This document shows, one piece after another, positions 1-8,854 of a DNA stretch of 64,000 nucleotides; positions within the stretch are counted from its first letter, which is position 1, and the number at the start of each line of letters is the position of its first letter. The notes below the pieces were generated by a model. It was not told where the DNA came from. It did not search any database and saw only the letters and a program-made list of their open reading frames with translations. Source of the stretch: Zobellia uliginosa. Lineage in GTDB: Bacteria; Bacteroidota; Bacteroidia; Flavobacteriales; Flavobacteriaceae. The stretch spans positions 428,275 to 492,274 of the forward strand of contig NZ_FTOB01000002.1 of assembly GCF_900156625.1 (NCBI RefSeq), written 5' to 3'. Both the position numbers and the translations under genes were made by a program.

Positions 1-1437
1 AATACCGTAGCCTGAGGCCCTGCCATTAAGCAGGTTTTCCGTAGGGGTGTTGTCTTTGTGTGTCGGGTTGGCTATCGCATGTACCGTAATTTTGTTGTGG
101 AAGCCGTCTAGGTATTCGCCTGTATAATCAGAGGCGCCAGGTTTCTGGTTTTTTCCAGGGTGGTCGGGTTTCCACCAGCGTAACCAGAAGTTTGATGAGG
201 CGGGTACGGCAAAAGAGTATCCGGCGTTGTTCCAGTCTTCTATGCCATGCTGAACTACGGAACCCAAATGTTGGTCGCCGGCAATCATACAGGAAAAACT
301 TTTTCGAATGACGCTTAAGGCCCTATTTCTTCCTGCTTGAGGCCAACCATTTGAGTCTACACTATAGCGCTGTTTTTTTTCAAGGGTAGGGGTGTGCGTA
401 GTGACATTGGCAAATATAGTCTGAGAGAGTACAGCCTTCATTTCGGCATCTTTCCAGTCCGTGGTCCAGTCTTCTAAAAAGTCAAGTTGTCTTTGTCCTA
501 AAAGGGTCGCTCCGGGCACATTCATTTCCCGAGTATCTTTAAACCCTCTTCTCTTGAGTATACGATCTGGACCGGATTTAAATTTTCGATCTTCAATAAT
601 GGCAAAACTGATGCCGCCCCATTTTAAATCGGTATAGTACACCCCAATGCCTTGCTCTATTGGCGTTGGGTCATAAGGGTCGGGTAAGTGTGCTGTCTGA
701 GCTCTTTCTACTTCTTTTATATAAGCAACGGGCATATAATAGCCCCCTTCGGTACCATCCCTACTATTAATTTTTTTGCCGCCATTGCCCCAAAAATTTC
801 CTTGTCCGATATCGTGGTCATCGGGTATGGTAATCGTAGGGGTATTTCTAATGATATCGCCGAAAACTTCCCCGAATTTCAGCCAATAGCTGTAATGTTG
901 ACTGTGGTCGTATACTTGATCTCCGGCAAAGAAAAGTAAATCGGGTTTTAACCTTTCCAAATTTGAAATAATATCATCAGCAGGGCCTTGTCCTCCGTGT
1001 CTTTCGTAAATCGACCAACATGAAAATGCGGCCATGATGACTTCATCTTTGTTAATCGGGTTCTGTTGAATGATACCCTTGTAGAAGGATTTGTTGTTAT
1101 AGGCGATCCTGTATTCCTTTTCTTGGGTATCGTCCCAATTTTCTATACGAAATAGGGCGGTATACCCAGGATATTCAATCCATGATTTTTGAACAGTTTT
1201 CCACCCATCGGCTTCACGAATCTGAAGTTCGGCGGAAAAGGGCTCATAATCTTTTATAGGATAAAATTGGGCCGTAAGCTTTAAGGTATTTTCATGAACG
1301 GTATAGAGTGCAAAACAAATTTTGCCTTTTTTCGAGCGAATGTTTTTTGACGAGGTCTCGGGCGTCTTTTGTGCCTGTATACCAATCGATAGAAACACAA
1401 ATTGGCTAAAAATAAATAGATGTAATAGGTTTTTCAT
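1..1437 (-). CDS. PhoD-like metallophosphoesterase (partial, C-terminus cut by window edge)
   Basis: The reading frame is open from an ATG at 1437 to the left window edge (479 codons), so the C-terminus is missing. The N-terminus (MKNLLHLFIF..., ending near IQAQ) reads as a signal peptide, which puts the enzyme in the periplasm or outside. Motifs of the PhoD/alkaline phosphatase D family are visible: FSCWSIYERHGGQGPADD, then FAGDQVYDHS with the metal-binding GDxxYD, then PDDHDIGQGNFWG, and downstream SCMIAGDQHLGS. PhoD enzymes are calcium/iron phosphodiesterases, but related proteins act on other esters. It is the last visible gene of the leftward operon, 25 bases after the sulfatase stop. 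It may remove phosphate or another ester during glycan breakdown; that role is inferred from position only. Confidence 0.85.
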   Translation of the reverse strand, partial: MKNLLHLFIFSQFVFLSIGIQAQKTPETSSKNIRSKKGKICFALYTVHENTLKLTAQFYPIKDYEPFSAELQIREADGWKTVQKSWIEYPGYTALFRIENWDDTQEKEYRIAYNNKSFYKGIIQQNPINKDEVIMAAFSCWSIYERHGGQGPADDIISNLERLKPDLLFFAGDQVYDHSQHYSYWLKFGEVFGDIIRNTPTITIPDDHDIGQGNFWGNGGKKINSRDGTEGGYYMPVAYIKEVERAQTAHLPDPYDPTPIEQGIGVYYTDLKWGGISFAIIEDRKFKSGPDRILKRRGFKDTREMNVPGATLLGQRQLDFLEDWTTDWKDAEMKAVLSQTIFANVTTHTPTLEKKQRYSVDSNGWPQAGRNRALSVIRKSFSCMIAGDQHLGSVVQHGIEDWNNAGYSFAVPASSNFWLRWWKPDHPGKNQKPGASDYTGEYLDGFHNKITVHAIANPTHKDNTPTENLLNGRASGYGI

Positions 1438-1462
1438 TATCAGTGGCCTGTTTTCAATGAGG

Positions 1463-3085
1463 TTAACGGTTCAATTGGGCTTTGAGCGGGGCTACGGTCC
1501 CAATTCCATTTCGTGGGGCATCGTGCTCCGTTTCATGAAGGTCGTATTGGGGAATGATCTGCAATAGTTCATCGCGTTCTTCCCTATGGGCTTGAGATAC
1601 TTTGCCCCAATCGGTGATTTTTGGAAAACTGATGAGATCTTCGGGCGTTTGGCTCACATCGTACCAAATATCGTTTCCGTCCTTTAGAACAAGATTACCT
1701 CTTACGATCTGGGTTTCTTTATGGTATCCGTAAATCCAATTTCTATGCGTTTTTTTATCGGTAGTTAAAAACGGAAGCAAGCTTTCTCCGTTAATTTCGT
1801 AGCTGTCGGGTATTTCAACCTCGGCAATGTCGGCAATGGTAGGAAGCATATCTGAGATATTTACCAACACATCTTGCAAGCCTTTCTTGGTCATATTCAT
1901 ACCGGGGGCATAGATGATCAAGGGTATATGCGTTCCTTTTTGTGAAATAGGGGTCGATTTTCCATAACCGCTCGTACCGTTGTCGGCGCAGAAAATGAAA
2001 ATGGTGTTGTTTTCGATACCTAGCTCCTTGAGTTTGTTCATGTATAGCCAAACTTGATAATCGAGATAGTTGATGTGATGGTGGATACCGCTGTCGGTAA
2101 CCGTACCATGGGTGTTGTATATTCCCTTATCTCCGGTAATATGGGGTTCGATACGGGAGTATTTGGTGCCGTTCCAGCTAATCTTAGGGGTTCCGGGCCA
2201 TTTGTTTCCAGAATTAGGATGAAGAAAGTCCCATGCGTCATGTCCCAAGTGGCTGGTGTGGTAAACAAAGAAAGGTTCGCCTTCCTTTTGTTTTCTTTCC
2301 ATGAACTCAAAGATAAAATCGAGTTCTACATCGGGGCCAAAGGTGTTCAGGCCAAATTCTTTTTTTGCCTTTTTAGTGTTCGGCCACCAAACCAGTTTTT
2401 TATTGGTGCCCGGATGGTTCATGAGCTGTACGTGGGGTTTCCAATACCATCCCGATTGCACATAGCTTTTTTTATGGATTTCACGATCGGTATCGGCGTT
2501 AAAGATTTTCTTCCTTCCATTTATTTTTCGGGTCTCTAAGCGAAAATCGGTAGTGGGTATGGCCTGGTTGTACGAACCCTCCCCAGGGGTAAAACAGCCT
2601 TCGTCAAAAGCAAAACCTTCTATGTTCATTTGGGTTTTTCCCGCCCAAAAAGTGGCATACCCGCCCGCTTTGGCCACATTTGCAATAGAGTGGGGGGAAC
2701 TGTCGTATAAGTTCCAAGAGCCCCTGCCATCGGGTGCCTTGCCCTTATCCTTGTTATGCCACCATTTGTGTAAGTGGGCATATCTACCGGTCATCATCAT
2801 GGCCCTACTTGGGCCGCATACCGTGGCTGCCCAAGCGGTTTTTATATAACAGCCTTCTTCGGCCAGTTGGTTTAATACCGGGGTTTTGGCGCGGTATTGA
2901 ACATCGGAGGTGTTACCCCCTTTCGGAGGACTCCAAACCGTAGAACCGTAAATGGGAAGTTCCCGAGCGCTAATATCATCGGCATACAAAAGGATGATAT
3001 TCGGTTTTTCTTGGGCCATTGCATTCAAGGAAATGATGACGCTTCCTAGTAAGGCCCATAGGGTTTTATGGTTTGTGATTTTCAT
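1463..3085 (-). CDS. Secreted formylglycine-dependent sulfatase (S1 family), no. 1
   Basis: This is a type I (S1) sulfatase that hydrolyses sulfate esters of a carbohydrate. The metal-binding YADD follows the signal peptide. The sulfatase signature CGPSRAMMMTGRY places the Cys that becomes formylglycine at residue 90, and a second metal site FCADNG lies in the C-terminal half. The open frame reaches back to an ATG at 3178, inside the upstream sulfatase gene. I chose the ATG at 3085 because MKITNHKTLWALLGSVIISL...AMAQ is then a normal signal peptide. An ATG at 3112 is also possible. The gene follows sulfatase no. 2 within one transcription unit and precedes the PhoD-like gene. The S1 subfamily and the sulfate position attacked cannot be read by eye. 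Cys-type maturation needs a formylglycine-generating enzyme, not seen in this window. Confidence 0.93.
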   Translation of the reverse strand: MKITNHKTLWALLGSVIISLNAMAQEKPNIILLYADDISARELPIYGSTVWSPPKGGNTSDVQYRAKTPVLNQLAEEGCYIKTAWAATVCGPSRAMMMTGRYAHLHKWWHNKDKGKAPDGRGSWNLYDSSPHSIANVAKAGGYATFWAGKTQMNIEGFAFDEGCFTPGEGSYNQAIPTTDFRLETRKINGRKKIFNADTDREIHKKSYVQSGWYWKPHVQLMNHPGTNKKLVWWPNTKKAKKEFGLNTFGPDVELDFIFEFMERKQKEGEPFFVYHTSHLGHDAWDFLHPNSGNKWPGTPKISWNGTKYSRIEPHITGDKGIYNTHGTVTDSGIHHHINYLDYQVWLYMNKLKELGIENNTIFIFCADNGTSGYGKSTPISQKGTHIPLIIYAPGMNMTKKGLQDVLVNISDMLPTIADIAEVEIPDSYEINGESLLPFLTTDKKTHRNWIYGYHKETQIVRGNLVLKDGNDIWYDVSQTPEDLISFPKITDWGKVSQAHREERDELLQIIPQYDLHETEHDAPRNGIGTVAPLKAQLNR

Positions 3086-3122
3086 TGTTCTGGTTTTGAA
3101 ATGGTTTTTCATATGACTGAAT

Positions 3123-4691
3123 TCAATAATATTCCCAAAATCCGTATTTCTCTCCCTCAATATTTTCCTTGGTATCACCCAATTCTTTGGCTTTCTCTTT
3201 CATTTCCTTACGCATGGTCTTCACCTGATCGGCGTATTCGGGAAAGAAGGAAAGGTCGTAGACTTCCCAAGGGTCGTTTTTTATATTGAACAATTGGGTA
3301 ACCCGTGAACCCTTTATAGTTTCACCGTTTTTCTTGTCATAATTTTTGGCACGTACGTATTCGATCAGTTTGTAATCCCCTTTTCTATAGGCCCTTTGGA
3401 ATTGTCTGTAGGCATGGTAGGTATAATCACGAACACTGGCCTTCTCTTTGTTGATAACGGGCAATAGGCTTTTGCCGGTGACGGAGCTTGGGATGTCGAC
3501 ACCGATAAAATCACAGATAGTAGGAAAGATGTCGAAGTTATAGGCCAGGGCATCCCTCTTACTACCTTTATCTTTTATGAGGTTTCCTGAAAAGACAAGA
3601 GGGATGTGAACCCCGTCTTCGTCGTAAATATTCTGTTTTCCCATCAGGCCATGGTTGCCTACCGCCAGGCCGCTATCACCGGCAAAAACGATTAGGGTAT
3701 TTTCATAGGCACCACTTTCTTTTAAAGAGGCAATGACTTTGCCTATTTGGGCATCTAGATGCGTAATAATGGCATAATAATTAGAAAGTTCTTGTTTGGC
3801 AACCTCTGGTGTTCGGGGCCATACGGCCAGTTCTTCATCCCTTAAGAACATATGGCCGTTGTCAAAAGGATGTTGTGCCATATAGGAAGGGGGGAGTACG
3901 ATGTCTTCAACCGGGTACATGTCTTTATATTTTTGTGGTGCCTGTCGTGGATCGTGGGGTGCGTGAAATGCCAGATACATAAAGAAGGGGGCTTTCTTTT
4001 TATAGCCCTTGATATAATCGGAAGCGCTTTCTGCATAGATTTCAGAGGTGTGCGGACCGTTTTTTTCCGTACCAAAGGGGCCTCTTTTCTCTTTTTTGGT
4101 TATCGGTCTTCGAACGACTTTTCCATTTTTATCATATTCCAATAGGTAGCCGTCTTCAAATTTGTAGTCGCCATCTTTTTTCCAATCCCACAAGGGCATA
4201 CGAAAATGGTCGACGAGGTAAAGGCCTCTTGACATAAGCCGGTCTCCCGAATCGAAGGAGCGCGCCAAGGAAGCATTGTCTTGGTGCCATTTTCCTACGA
4301 TATGGGTGTTGTAGTCATTGGCCTGTAAAGCTTCGCCTATGGTGGTATGTTCAGGAGGAATACTGTGTCCTTGTCCCTGTAGGTCGAATACGTTTCTGCC
4401 GGTCAATAGCATAGCCCTGCTAGGTACACAGGTAGCTCCGGAAAAAGCGCCCATTAAATAACCCTTGGAAAATGAAATCCCATCGGCGATCAAGGCATCT
4501 ATATTAGGTGTTTTTACTTGCATTCCACCCAAGGCATGAACACCAGAAAAACGGTGGTCATCGGTATAGATAATGAGTACGTTGGGTTGGTCTTTCTTTT
4601 TTATTTTTCGCTTTTGGGCATGGGTGGGAAGGCCCACGAGTGCACTAAAAAAGACTAAAGCGTAAACGGTAAATTGATTTTTGAAGTTCAT
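3123..4691 (-). CDS. Secreted formylglycine-dependent sulfatase (S1 family), no. 2
   Basis: A 522-residue S1 sulfatase with an N-terminal signal peptide ending near PTHAQ. Visible motifs are IYTDDHRFSG (metal Asp pair), CVPSRAMLLTGRN with the formylglycine Cys at residue 88, GKWHQD, AFHAPHDPRQAP and FAGDSGLAVGNHGLMGKQ. These match the usual order of catalytic elements. The APHxPRQ segment is shared with sulfatases 3 and 4, suggesting these three are closer to one another than to nos. 1, 5 and 6. The gene starts 4 bases after the stop of the GH28 gene, so it is part of the same operon. Substrate position is unknown. A Lys/Arg-rich stretch just after the signal peptide (KRKIKKKDQ) is unusual but harmless. 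Confidence 0.93.
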   Translation of the reverse strand: MNFKNQFTVYALVFFSALVGLPTHAQKRKIKKKDQPNVLIIYTDDHRFSGVHALGGMQVKTPNIDALIADGISFSKGYLMGAFSGATCVPSRAMLLTGRNVFDLQGQGHSIPPEHTTIGEALQANDYNTHIVGKWHQDNASLARSFDSGDRLMSRGLYLVDHFRMPLWDWKKDGDYKFEDGYLLEYDKNGKVVRRPITKKEKRGPFGTEKNGPHTSEIYAESASDYIKGYKKKAPFFMYLAFHAPHDPRQAPQKYKDMYPVEDIVLPPSYMAQHPFDNGHMFLRDEELAVWPRTPEVAKQELSNYYAIITHLDAQIGKVIASLKESGAYENTLIVFAGDSGLAVGNHGLMGKQNIYDEDGVHIPLVFSGNLIKDKGSKRDALAYNFDIFPTICDFIGVDIPSSVTGKSLLPVINKEKASVRDYTYHAYRQFQRAYRKGDYKLIEYVRAKNYDKKNGETIKGSRVTQLFNIKNDPWEVYDLSFFPEYADQVKTMRKEMKEKAKELGDTKENIEGEKYGFWEYY

Positions 4692-4695
4692 AACG

Positions 4696-6084
4696 TTATT
4701 CTGATAGGGTTGTATGGGTGTCCACTAAAACGTGAGACTCTCTTTTATCGGTGTCGTTTAAAGTGAACACGAGGTTGTTGGTTTGTAGATTTTCTATATG
4801 TCTTGCGTAAAGGCCATAGGCAGGCAGTACTTTGAAGAAGCTGAACTCAGGGTAGCGGGTTTCGTCTTCCGCAACTGTAGCCATTTTATGTTCTTCGGTT
4901 CCGCCACCGGGTAATTTCAATTCAATGTTTTCTAGGACGATTTTCCCGATTTTATGGTTGGGGGTACCTGTCAACAATATACCTGAAGGCGGATTTACCC
5001 TAGAGCTATCGAGGGCCCGTGCACTGCCTTTTACATTTTTGATGATTACATCGGTAATAGAGCCAACCTCTTGTTTTTCGGCATTGCGGTAGGTACGTAA
5101 GCGTTCGCCAAGACGAATAAAAATAGGCATATCTACTCGGTCCATCTGAATACCGTCTATGGTCACATCGTGAATATTGGCCCCATCCACACTTAAGATT
5201 TTGATGCCGCCGCCCTTAGTATCGTAAATCTGGCAGTTTTTAATATCGATGTTGTACATGGCTCCCATAGACTCCGTACCGAACTTGATCGAACCCCAGT
5301 CGCTTCTGAGCTTGCAATCGCTTACCTGTACGTTATAGGTGGGTTTCGGACTCGTAGTTTTAATGCAAATGGCATCATCGCCCGTATTGATATCGCAGTT
5401 TTTAATAATAGCATCGTAACTGGAATCTAAATCAATACCATCATTGTTCTTGTGGGCATGGCTGTAAATAGATACGTTCTCGACCAATATGTCATTCGAT
5501 TGGTAGAAGTGGCATGTCCATGCGGCCGGTTGGCGTAAGTGCACATCTTGTACCTTAATCTGGAAAGAATTAACAAAGCGCAGAAGAAAGGGGCGGTTTG
5601 AACCAAAACCTTCCGTTTGGCTAAGGTTCAGTTCCTTAATTTTAGCCTTTATATTTTTTGCAAGGAAGGCTTCCCCGTTTCCGTCGATAGTCCCTTTTCC
5701 CGTTATGGCAATGTTTGTGGCATTTTTTGCGCCGATAAGGCAATTGCCCCGTTTTTGTCCCGTAGCATCGGTAAACGTATCGATGCTACGGTAATCTAAG
5801 GGATTGGAGCTTCCTATCAGTTGGGCATCTTCGGCAATATGAAGCGTAACCTTGTCTTTCAGTAGCAGCGTTCCCGAAACATAATCTCCTTTCTCAAGAA
5901 TTACCGTACCGCCTCCCTCTTCGTTACAAGCGTCAATGGCACGCTGTATAGCCTCGGTATTTACGGTTTTTCCATTGGCAATGGCCCCAAAGTCGGCAAC
6001 CTTGTAGACGTCTGGTTTAGAGCTGCAACTGACAAAGAGCATACAGGCTATCAATAGACTTGTAAAGAGTAACTTATCGTTCAT
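4696..6084 (-). CDS. GH28-type right-handed beta-helix glycosidase, lipoprotein
   Basis: A 462-residue polygalacturonase-like protein. The start gives a lipoprotein signal with lipobox Cys20 (LFVSCSSK), predicting membrane anchoring. The N-terminal VADFGAIANGKTVNTEAIQ is the typical opening of pectate-lyase-superfamily proteins. The GH28 catalytic signature is present: NNDGID (Asp215, matching the family NTD motif) and, 21-22 residues on, GDDAICIK (Asp236/Asp237), followed by WGSIKFGTESMG and GGGIKI. Family GH28 cleaves alpha-linked galacturonic acid or related uronic or rhamnogalacturonan bonds by inversion. Here it sits one base downstream of a second GH28 gene and upstream of sulfatases. 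This suggests a sulfated, uronic-acid-containing or otherwise GH28-compatible glycan. Exact specificity cannot be assigned. Confidence 0.9.
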   Translation of the reverse strand: MNDKLLFTSLLIACMLFVSCSSKPDVYKVADFGAIANGKTVNTEAIQRAIDACNEEGGGTVILEKGDYVSGTLLLKDKVTLHIAEDAQLIGSSNPLDYRSIDTFTDATGQKRGNCLIGAKNATNIAITGKGTIDGNGEAFLAKNIKAKIKELNLSQTEGFGSNRPFLLRFVNSFQIKVQDVHLRQPAAWTCHFYQSNDILVENVSIYSHAHKNNDGIDLDSSYDAIIKNCDINTGDDAICIKTTSPKPTYNVQVSDCKLRSDWGSIKFGTESMGAMYNIDIKNCQIYDTKGGGIKILSVDGANIHDVTIDGIQMDRVDMPIFIRLGERLRTYRNAEKQEVGSITDVIIKNVKGSARALDSSRVNPPSGILLTGTPNHKIGKIVLENIELKLPGGGTEEHKMATVAEDETRYPEFSFFKVLPAYGLYARHIENLQTNNLVFTLNDTDKRESHVLVDTHTTLSE

Positions 6085-6085
6085 T

Positions 6086-7489
6086 TTAGTTGTTTTGAAT
6101 TTGGTTTTTTCGGAGCTTTTTTTTGTTGAGGTATACCCTGTTTACTTCCCCGTTTTCAACATTCTTCAAGACAATGGGGGCTCTTTGGTCTTCGTTTATC
6201 GTCTTAATGCTGAAATTGTCAACGACCAAGCCGTTAATGTGGCGAGCGTAAAGTCCCGAAGCGGGCAGGGTGCCGACCAAGCTGAATTCAGGCCACCAGC
6301 CCTTAAGTACCTCTTGGGTGTATTCCTTGATATCTGTTTTTTGGGCATCCTCCGTCGTTCCTCCGCCGGATACCGTGAATTGAACATCTGAAATGGTAAT
6401 ATCTTCTATACGATGTTCTGGAAACCCGGTTAAAAAGAAGGCTGAGTTTTTATCAAGCTTGGAGTTGTCTACCACAATATTACTAAAGCTAAAGTTGTGC
6501 ATGCTTTTTAGCGGCTCTAATTGGCCTTCCGGTGTATCAACGGAGGCACGTTGCTGGGTGAAGGTCATAAAAATGGGGCGTGGGACATTTTCCATCACTA
6601 GGTTACTGAAGACCATATGCTTCATTTCGCCACCTTCACATTGCTGGATTTTGAGTCCCGAATCCTGAATGTCCTTAAAAGTACAATTGGTTACCGTAAC
6701 CGATTCGATGTTTCCCCGAGATAGGAGTCCGATGCGCATTCCTCCCCATTTGGTGCTAAAATGGCAATTGCTGACCGTAATGTTTTTACAAGGTTTATCA
6801 GGTCTTGAGGCCTGCAGGCAGATGCTATCATCACTATTGTCAAAATTGCTGTTGCTTACGCGAACGTTCGTGCATCCGTCAAAATCGAGTCCGTCTCCGT
6901 TATTGTTCACTCGACTGATGATAGTGATACCGCTTACCGAAATATTATCGCAGTAGAGCCAAGCCGAGGTCCAGGCTGCGGGGTTGATCAAGGTAATGTC
7001 GTTCAAATGGATGTTTTTCACATGAACAAACCGGATCATCATAGGTCTGCCGCCCTTTTTTTTGGTGAAGTTCTTTTGATGTCCGTTCCCGTCAATCGTA
7101 CCGTAACCCTCAATGGCAATAGAGCGTGCGTCTTTGGCAAAGATTAAGCAACGGTCCATGTGCGGTTCGTTCTTGTACATGTTTTTATGGGTGTCTGTGG
7201 CGTAATCGTCGTAATTCGGACTCCCAAGGAGTGTGGCTCCATTCTCAATGCGAAGGGTAACAAAATCCTTTAAGTAAATCGTACCCGTGACCACTGTTTT
7301 GCCGGCCGGAATCAAAACTCGGCCTCCTCCATTTTTGGTACAAGCATCAATAGCATCTTGAACCGCTTTGGTGTCTACCGTCACTCCATCTGCCTTAGCT
7401 CCATAGTCAAGCACATTAAAATCTGTAGCGGTGACCTGTAAACATAGAAAGCTAAAGAAAACAAGAAAGAAGAATTGTGTTGGTTTCAT
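6086..7489 (-). CDS. GH28-type right-handed beta-helix glycosidase, secreted
   Basis: A 467-residue paralogue of the neighbouring GH28 gene, with a cleavable signal peptide (ends near LQVTAT) and no lipobox, so probably periplasmic. FNVLDYGAKADGVTVDTKAVQDAI opens the beta-helix. Candidate catalytic Asp residues are Asp199 in NNNGDGLDFDG and Asp220/Asp221 in NSDDSICL, with the same 21-22 residue spacing as the neighbour; WGGMRIGLLSRG follows. The two proteins share only scattered identity, so they probably attack different linkages rather than being recent duplicates. The gene overlaps the stop of the upstream sulfatase gene by 4 bases and ends one base before the next GH28 start, indicating tight translational coupling. 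Confidence 0.9.
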   Translation of the reverse strand: MKPTQFFFLVFFSFLCLQVTATDFNVLDYGAKADGVTVDTKAVQDAIDACTKNGGGRVLIPAGKTVVTGTIYLKDFVTLRIENGATLLGSPNYDDYATDTHKNMYKNEPHMDRCLIFAKDARSIAIEGYGTIDGNGHQKNFTKKKGGRPMMIRFVHVKNIHLNDITLINPAAWTSAWLYCDNISVSGITIISRVNNNGDGLDFDGCTNVRVSNSNFDNSDDSICLQASRPDKPCKNITVSNCHFSTKWGGMRIGLLSRGNIESVTVTNCTFKDIQDSGLKIQQCEGGEMKHMVFSNLVMENVPRPIFMTFTQQRASVDTPEGQLEPLKSMHNFSFSNIVVDNSKLDKNSAFFLTGFPEHRIEDITISDVQFTVSGGGTTEDAQKTDIKEYTQEVLKGWWPEFSLVGTLPASGLYARHINGLVVDNFSIKTINEDQRAPIVLKNVENGEVNRVYLNKKKLRKNQIQNN

Positions 7490-8784
7490 TTAAAATAGTG
7501 GTTGTATGTTTTTTTTAAATCGATTTTATCGCCGGTTTTCTCTTGCCAGTCTACAAGTTCGTCTAAAAGGGTAGAAATGGTTTTTTCCGAAGCCTCGCTA
7601 CCAGTTAAATTTTTGGTTTCCCAAGGATCGGTTGCTAAATCATAGAGTTCAAGATCTCCCGATTTTGGATAAAGAATGAGTTTTTTGTCTTTGGAAATAA
7701 TTCCCCTTTGATCATCGAACATAGCTAAATATAAGGAAGACCTAGTCCTTTTGTTTTTTTCGATGATGGGGAGAAGGCTTTTAAAAGAAACTGTTTTTGG
7801 TTTTTTAATGTCTAAAAGATCGAGCAGGGTAGGGGTAATGTCTTGTAAGTATACACGTTGATGTAATTTCTTTCCCTGTGCTAAGCCAGGCGCTTTTATA
7901 ATAAGCGGGGCCGTAACACTCGGTTCATAAAGGCATACTTTACCTGCTACGCCATTTTCGCCAAAGTTAATACCATGGTCTGACATGAATATGATAATCG
8001 TTTTGTCATACGTACCAGATGCTTTTAATGCCATAAGAATATCGCCGATACGCTCGTCCATATGGCTTACCATGGCATTATTCTGTTGAACCCGCGATCT
8101 CATGGTCTTTTTTCGGAGCGGGGCAGAGGTGTAGTTATAGACAATATTTTTGTTCAGGGGCCCCTCAATAACACTTGGAGGCAGTTTTATTTTGTCCGTG
8201 GGATATAAGTCGTAATATCGCTGATCGGTTTGTCGGGGAACATGGGGCGCATTAAAGGCAACGTAAAGAAAAAAGGGCTTTTCATTATCATAGTCTTGAA
8301 TAAATCTAATAGCTTCTTTCGCCGTAATATCGGTCACATGTCCTTCTTGGGTGTAATACGTTTTTAATTGGCCAGGTTGAATCGTCCCCAAACTGTCGAA
8401 TAATTGTGTCGGTTTTTTGCCCCAAGCATGCCATTTTCCGGTCATATAGGTGGTATACCCATTTTCTTTTAAAAGTTCAGGGAGCGCTTTGGGGGCGTTT
8501 TGGGGCGTAATCTTTTCCGAATCCCATAAATATTTGCCATAGAACAACATGGTTCTACTAGGGACACAGACAGCGGGAGACCAACAGCCCATGTTATAAG
8601 CAGAAGTGAACGAAACCCCTTCATGTACCAATTGATCGATATTGGGTGTATTTATCGCAGAATTTCCAAAGGCACCAACGGTTTGATTGCTTTGATCGTC
8701 AGATTCTATGAATAAAATATTATACTGTGCCCGAAGAGGAGCGCTGATAATGAGGATAAAAACAAAAATCGATAAGGGTTTCAT
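7486..8784 (-). CDS. Secreted formylglycine-dependent sulfatase (S1 family), no. 3
   Basis: A 432-residue, relatively short S1 sulfatase with a signal peptide ending near PLRAQ. Motifs are FIESDDQSNQ (metal site), CVPSRTMLFYGK with the formylglycine Cys at residue 73, GKWHAW, AFNAPHVPRQ and FMSDHGINFGENG. The N-terminal half resembles sulfatase no. 4 (YNMGCWSPAVC here, FNMGGWNGAIC there). The shared NMGxW signature just before the catalytic Cys suggests a common subfamily with related substrates. The gene lies 70 bases downstream of the GH2 gene and overlaps the following GH28 gene by 4 bases, so it belongs to the GH2-led operon. Confidence 0.92.
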   Translation of the reverse strand: MKPLSIFVFILIISAPLRAQYNILFIESDDQSNQTVGAFGNSAINTPNIDQLVHEGVSFTSAYNMGCWSPAVCVPSRTMLFYGKYLWDSEKITPQNAPKALPELLKENGYTTYMTGKWHAWGKKPTQLFDSLGTIQPGQLKTYYTQEGHVTDITAKEAIRFIQDYDNEKPFFLYVAFNAPHVPRQTDQRYYDLYPTDKIKLPPSVIEGPLNKNIVYNYTSAPLRKKTMRSRVQQNNAMVSHMDERIGDILMALKASGTYDKTIIIFMSDHGINFGENGVAGKVCLYEPSVTAPLIIKAPGLAQGKKLHQRVYLQDITPTLLDLLDIKKPKTVSFKSLLPIIEKNKRTRSSLYLAMFDDQRGIISKDKKLILYPKSGDLELYDLATDPWETKNLTGSEASEKTISTLLDELVDWQEKTGDKIDLKKTYNHYFK

Positions 8785-8854
8785 TGGGCTTTAATGTAAA
8801 ATGGCTTATTTGCTCAAAGTTTTAAGGGGAGGCTTATGTTGCTTCCCCATGTAT

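Noticed and set aside
2054-2539. 161-codon plus-strand frame opposite sulfatase no. 1
   Set aside because: Antisense to a well-supported sulfatase coding region.
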